Assembly (NCBI RefSeq): GCF_902459465.1
Contig: NC_047081.1
Span: 8,523,883 to 8,587,882, forward strand
Length of the DNA stretch: 64,000 nt
Source of the DNA: Asterias rubens
Taxonomy: Eukaryota > Echinodermata > Asteroidea > Forcipulatida > Asteriidae
Reading direction: 5' to 3'
The position numbers and the translations under genes were made by a program. Shown in pieces: positions 61,501 to 64,000 of the stretch (positions are counted from its first letter, which is position 1; the number at the start of each line of letters is the position of its first letter). The notes under the pieces are model-generated. The model was not told the DNA's origin. It was given only the letters and a program-made list of their open reading frames with translations, and did not search any database.

Positions 61501-63699
61501 ACATTCATCGATCGGGACGGACGGGCAGAGCTGGACGATCTGGAATTTGTATCTGTTTGTACAAACCAAACGAAGAGAGTGAACTCAGAAGAGTTGAAAC
61601 TCAGTCTGTGAGTTTACTTTTTTGTTTTTTTTTACTATTGTTTAAAAGCTGCTGATTGATCTAATTAAAGGGTGTATGTACTTTTTGTAGGACAAAAAAA
61701 CACAATGTCCACAGATTCACAATAAACGTACACAGTTTGAAGATAATGATAGTAGAAAGCTTCCCTGAAACTATTACGTGCTGAGGTGCTGTAGTTTTCG
61801 GGAAATGAGTAAAACAATGTCATGAAAAAAAATTTTGTCTCATGTAGTGCTGGGCGAATAGTGAAATTTTGGTATTCGGATACCGCTGGCCAACTATCCG
61901 AAATTAACCGGATATTCGAATAGTTTTTTTCGCGGCTAGAGGGCGCTTATTAAAAAATAATTAACAATAATTAACAATAATTTTTTGTGCCGCTAGAGGG
62001 CGCTGTTCGTTTGTGAATGAGATCTTATGGGCGGATTGATATTAGTTTTAGACAGTGTCACTCGGTTCGTTCATAAAAATAGCCGGATCGAATTTAAAGA
62101 TGGCGATTTGCTGTTTCTTTTGATCGTGATTGACTCTACGTGAAGGAAAACTTTCGTAATCTTTAAACAAATTACGTCAGAAATGTCATTGTTTTAACTC
62201 TTCACAGAGGTGAGCATAGTTAAATACTTAATATATGCTGTTTTATGCTGTCTTAATAAAAGTTTCATAAGGATTTAGACAAAATATTCTTATCAGTTGT
62301 CACCCGTCGTCCGCGGATATTTGGATATTAAAGAATATCCGGTTACTTGGTTGTAATTACAGAACTATCCAGTTTATAAATGGCTATTCGCGCCCTATGC
62401 GGATATCCGGTTAAGAAAAAAAAGGCATTCGTTGTATGTTAGAGTATATTGTGGGAATGCGTTGTCTGAAGCTTGAGTTGTAATCCTGACCTACAATCAC
62501 AGCCATATCTTGTTTGGGCCCCCGCCCCCTGTTATATGTTAGGTCTCACAGGGCGGTCTGCGCTCCAACCTTCTGTGGGGTACTGAAGGAGGATTTAATG
62601 TTTATTGCCCAAGCATTTTGACGGGGATTGTAGCTCCACATTTCAAGTTGTGTAGGCTTCATTTTGAAACGTTTCTGTTTTGAAACTTGGTGTGACTTTG
62701 GTTGATTTTTCTTATTCACTAGGGAATGAAGTTCACCAAGACAATTCCACCTCAACCGGCTGACATCATCACGGCAAATTCCAAGGAGGCGGCGAAGTAT
62801 GTCCCATCTTTCCTTCTCAAAGAGACTTCTGACTTCTTAACCTTGAATTTTTCTCGGAGTGGGCCATTTGAAGTCTCATGAGTATCAGCGTTTGAATTTT
62901 AGGCCAGCATGAATTTTGTCTACTTTCGTTTGATTTCTTGTTATTTGTTTTCCCTGAGAAGACCTGAAATGTCCATTAGTGTACATCTACGTCAGCCCTT
63001 GTACTCGATAAAACATTCCTACTTTTTTTCCAAACACCACATGACCCATCTCTGATTTGCATTATGTGTTCAGCAATTAAACTGATTCTATCTTATAATT
63101 TATTTGTACCCTTACACCATAGTGAATAAGCACTTTATTCTCTCCTTAGTTCGGTGAAAAAAATCCACTGGCTTTAGCCACTGGCTCTAGCTACTGGGCT
63201 AGCTCGGTGGTATAGTGGTTACGACATCTGCTCTAGTTACGCGAAGGTCAAAGGTTTGAATCCCACCAGCGATTTGCCTGTGGATTTTGTTCACAGAGCT
63301 CGGAAAAGAAAATGGTGCTTTAATAAAGCCTCTATACATATCGATGTAAAACCCGGTTCATACTTCATGCGAATGCTTTGAAGGAGTTTAAAGCACAAGT
63401 CAACTGACGCAAATTATTTGTTACGCATTCATTCGCAGAAAGAGTGAACTGGCCTGAAGTGTAGATACCAATTATAATGTTTATCCCGTATGCAAATTTA
63501 TCATCCATTAATACTTTCATAATTTTTTTTCCCTTAAAGAGTGTTGGACGCAGTACCAGCCGGAGTCGTTAAATACTTCAATGTTGCAGCCCAAGAGATC
63601 TTGAAGGAGAAGACACCCGAGGAGGCTCTAGCTGCCGCTCTCGCACATATCTCTGGAGCTACTCTACTCAAGACGAGGTCGCTGATCAATTCTCAACAG
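55563..63699 (+). CDS. DDX21: DDX21/DDX50 nucleolar DEAD-box RNA helicase (5' portion, 12 exons)
   Basis: Exons: 55563-55664, 56505-56726, 57646-57718, 57857-57940, 58495-58622, 59028-59292, 59898-60109, 60509-60715, 61025-61129, 61488-61607, 62723-62796, 63540-63699, continuing off the right edge; 584 residues in phase. An in-frame TAA directly precedes the ATG; a second ATG follows at codon 8. The N-terminus (1-108) is Lys/Glu-rich, typical of nucleolar localisation. Motifs: Q motif Gln143, Walker A RTGTGKT 161-167, PTREL 196-200, TPGR 243-246, DEVD 267-270 (the DDX21/DDX50 form of DEAD), SAT 325-327, ARGLD 448-452, [11 protein letters not shown] 473-483. Exons 11-12 begin the GUCT RNA-binding domain. 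It unwinds RNA in rRNA processing and Pol I/II transcription. 70-aa exon 7 carries a low-complexity insert before SAT. Vertebrates have two paralogues; this one is equally related by eye. Confidence 0.95.
55917..56047. mobile_element. 130-bp CCGTATGGCGCCACCAC foldback, inverted (DDX21 intron 1)
   Basis: 'ggataactttccgtatagag' .. 'aaacgtggtggcgccatccg' + 'gaaacttttcc'. First of three in the same intron. Confidence 0.88.
56176..56438. mobile_element. Two adjacent copies of the 130-bp foldback (DDX21 intron 1)
   Basis: A partial, diverged copy (about 56176-56304, 'gtggaggagccatacggaaa') abuts a complete copy at 56305-56438 ('ggaaaagtttccgtatggcg' .. 'gtggcgccatacggaaagtt'). They lie 66 bp before exon 2. 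Confidence 0.85.
56742..56927 (+). repeat. 33-bp in-frame tandem repeat at the start of DDX21 intron 2
   Basis: Five units of 'aagactgctggtcttgtcgc' + 'gggtggaatcttc'. It begins 16 bp after the exon 2 donor and stays open in the exon 2 frame, encoding [12 protein letters not shown] repeats until a stop at 56925. Each unit holds the palindrome 'aagactgctggtctt'. Confidence 0.9.
56953..57205. mobile_element. Two back-to-back foldback elements (DDX21 intron 2)
   Basis: 'ggggttgatttttcacaaag' .. 'tttttgtgaaaaatccaccc' and then 'aggggttgatttcacaagga' .. 'ctccttgtgaaatcaaccct'. Both contain 'ttaggac/gtccta' repeats, and resemble the outer part of 39231-39445. Confidence 0.75.
57955..58470. repeat. 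C-rich pyrimidine minisatellite in DDX21 intron 4
   Basis: Degenerate repeats of 'accctaccccctgcccc' and 'cctctgaacc' fill most of the intron between the two exons that split the Walker A motif. The proline-rich open frames here are by-products. Confidence 0.75.
58665..58790. mobile_element. Dispersed repeat 'gggtactttttgt' (DDX21 intron 5)
   Basis: 'cacagatttacattaaactt' and 'aaaataatgatggtagaaaa' match 44390-44518. Confidence 0.55.
59320..59620 (+). mobile_element. Copy of the U1-spacer element in DDX21 intron 6
   Basis: 'gagcaagctattcgaaacgt', 'aagaactcactacgcggc', 'aaagtagtagtcccagcc', 'ccttccgcccgg', 'gaagtctcctgaa', 'aaatctactccgcg', 'ttaccgcaaaccaa' follow in the same order as in the U1 spacers. 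The copy is diverged and has small insertions. Confidence 0.75.
59640..59822. mobile_element. Decayed GGGCCCAATTTCAT-like foldback (DDX21 intron 6)
   Basis: 'cagaaattagcaggatacca' .. 'gctaagctac', closing 'agcagcgctgtgaaagtggg' + 'ccctg'. Left end lost. Confidence 0.55.
60133..60395 (+). mobile_element. SINE, truncated head (DDX21 intron 7)
   Basis: 'gggttcaaatcctggtcatg' (B-box-like) .. 'cttgtgtccttgagcgagat' .. 'gctgtatactcccaagggag' .. 'gtgctatataag'; same family as 26836. Confidence 0.7.
60765..60834 (+). mobile_element. tRNA-like SINE head or tRNA pseudogene (DDX21 intron 8)
   Basis: A-box-like 'ttggtgtagttggtatc' and B-box 'gttcgaatccc' 40 bp apart. Cloverleaf stems do not close. Confidence 0.5.
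61672..61825. mobile_element. Dispersed repeat 'gtatgtactttttgtagg' (DDX21 intron 10)
   Basis: 'tgtccacagattcacaataa' and 'gaagataatgatagtagaaa' relate it to 44390 and 58665. Confidence 0.55.
61854..62420. mobile_element. Possible hAT-type non-autonomous element (DDX21 intron 10)
   Basis: Starts 'tagtgctgggcgaatagtga' with 'attcggata' and 'ggatattcgaatag' repeats. The other side has 'gcggatatttggatatt' and 'ggctattcgcgccctatgcg', a weak inverted match. 'gccgctagagggcgct' occurs inside. Superfamily is a guess from the terminal motif. Confidence 0.4.
63193..63272 (+). mobile_element. tRNA-like SINE head (DDX21 intron 11)
   Basis: 'tagctcggtggtatagtggt' A box and 'ggtttgaatcccacc' B box. No matching acceptor stem and no normal anticodon arm, so not a tRNA gene. 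Body continues to about 63350. Confidence 0.55.
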
Positions 63700-63752
63700 G
63701 TAGGTGTAGTGATAATATTGTTAAACATTTCTAGTGCGCCATGTCTGTCAAT

Positions 63753-64000
63753 GTGTGCGTTCGATTAGCTCTCCTGTGTCGACCCCGCGGTGCTCATTTG
63801 GGTGAGCCCTGACAAGAGCTAATCGGACGATCACACTCACCCTCTCGTGGTGATGCCATGCACCTCGGGCAAGCCCCAAGTGACCCACTCCACAAGCAGG
63901 GCACTTGGGGCTGACCTGGGTGAGCCCCTGGAATGACGTCAAAGCTATTCGAACCTAACGGGGGGGGGGGGGGGGGTGATCCTGGGAAGCTAATCGAACG
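63753..64000. mobile_element. GGGTGCGTTCG MITE, long form, cut by the window edge
   Basis: 'gtgtgcgttcgattagctct' start, 'gagccctgacaagagctaat' interior as in 16701, and '..gggaagctaatcgaacg' at the last base. It lies in DDX21 intron 12. Confidence 0.85.

Noticed and set aside
63193-63272. tRNA gene
   Set aside because: A and B boxes are present but acceptor and anticodon stems do not close; interpreted as a SINE head. The same holds for 26836, 34820 and 60765.

Overview
The window is animal nuclear DNA: spliced genes with GT-AG introns, AATAAA signals, tRNA-derived SINE-like repeats and very many foldback (MITE-like) elements. A tandem U1 snRNA array beside sigma-class glutathione transferases and an intron-rich DDX21 gene suggests a marine invertebrate deuterostome, most likely an echinoderm. 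That placement is inference from family knowledge, not from a species-diagnostic sequence.

Layout. (1) 1.2-16.1 kb holds thirteen plus-strand U1 snRNA genes, each 162 nt. Copies 4-13 recur at 1.13-1.25 kb and copies 1-3 at about 0.9 kb. Each gene except copy 1 is preceded by a conserved CRE pair, all have an NRF1-like site and a candidate PSE, and each is followed by a 3'-box-like element. The central copies are homogenised, the edge copies diverge, one unit has lost its U1 gene, and the 10.3-14.9 kb part is an exact-looking two-unit (2,267 bp) duplication. (2) 16.1-21.6 kb is repeat-rich intergenic DNA (minisatellite, foldback elements, a possible LINE remnant). (3) 21.6-43.4 kb holds three tandem five-exon sigma-class GST (haematopoietic prostaglandin D synthase-like) genes of 203, 206 and 206 aa. 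Two share an antioxidant-response-element core in their promoters, one has a GC-AG intron, and one has lost the GT of its first splice donor. (4) 43.4-55.4 kb is repeat-rich and contains a chain of short non-coding exon-like blocks that may be a spliced lncRNA. (5) 55.5 kb to the right edge is a 12-exon 5' portion of DDX21/DDX50 (nucleolar DEAD-box RNA helicase). It holds all helicase motifs and the start of the GUCT domain, and runs out of the window.

The loci are functionally separate: splicing RNA, glutathione/prostanoid metabolism and nucleolar RNA metabolism. What links them is the repeats. The U1 spacer contains an element that is also present in a DDX21 intron, and the same foldback families sit in GST introns, DDX21 introns and intergenic DNA. 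The long minus-strand open frames of the first 16 kb are antisense shadows of U1 and its spacer, not genes.
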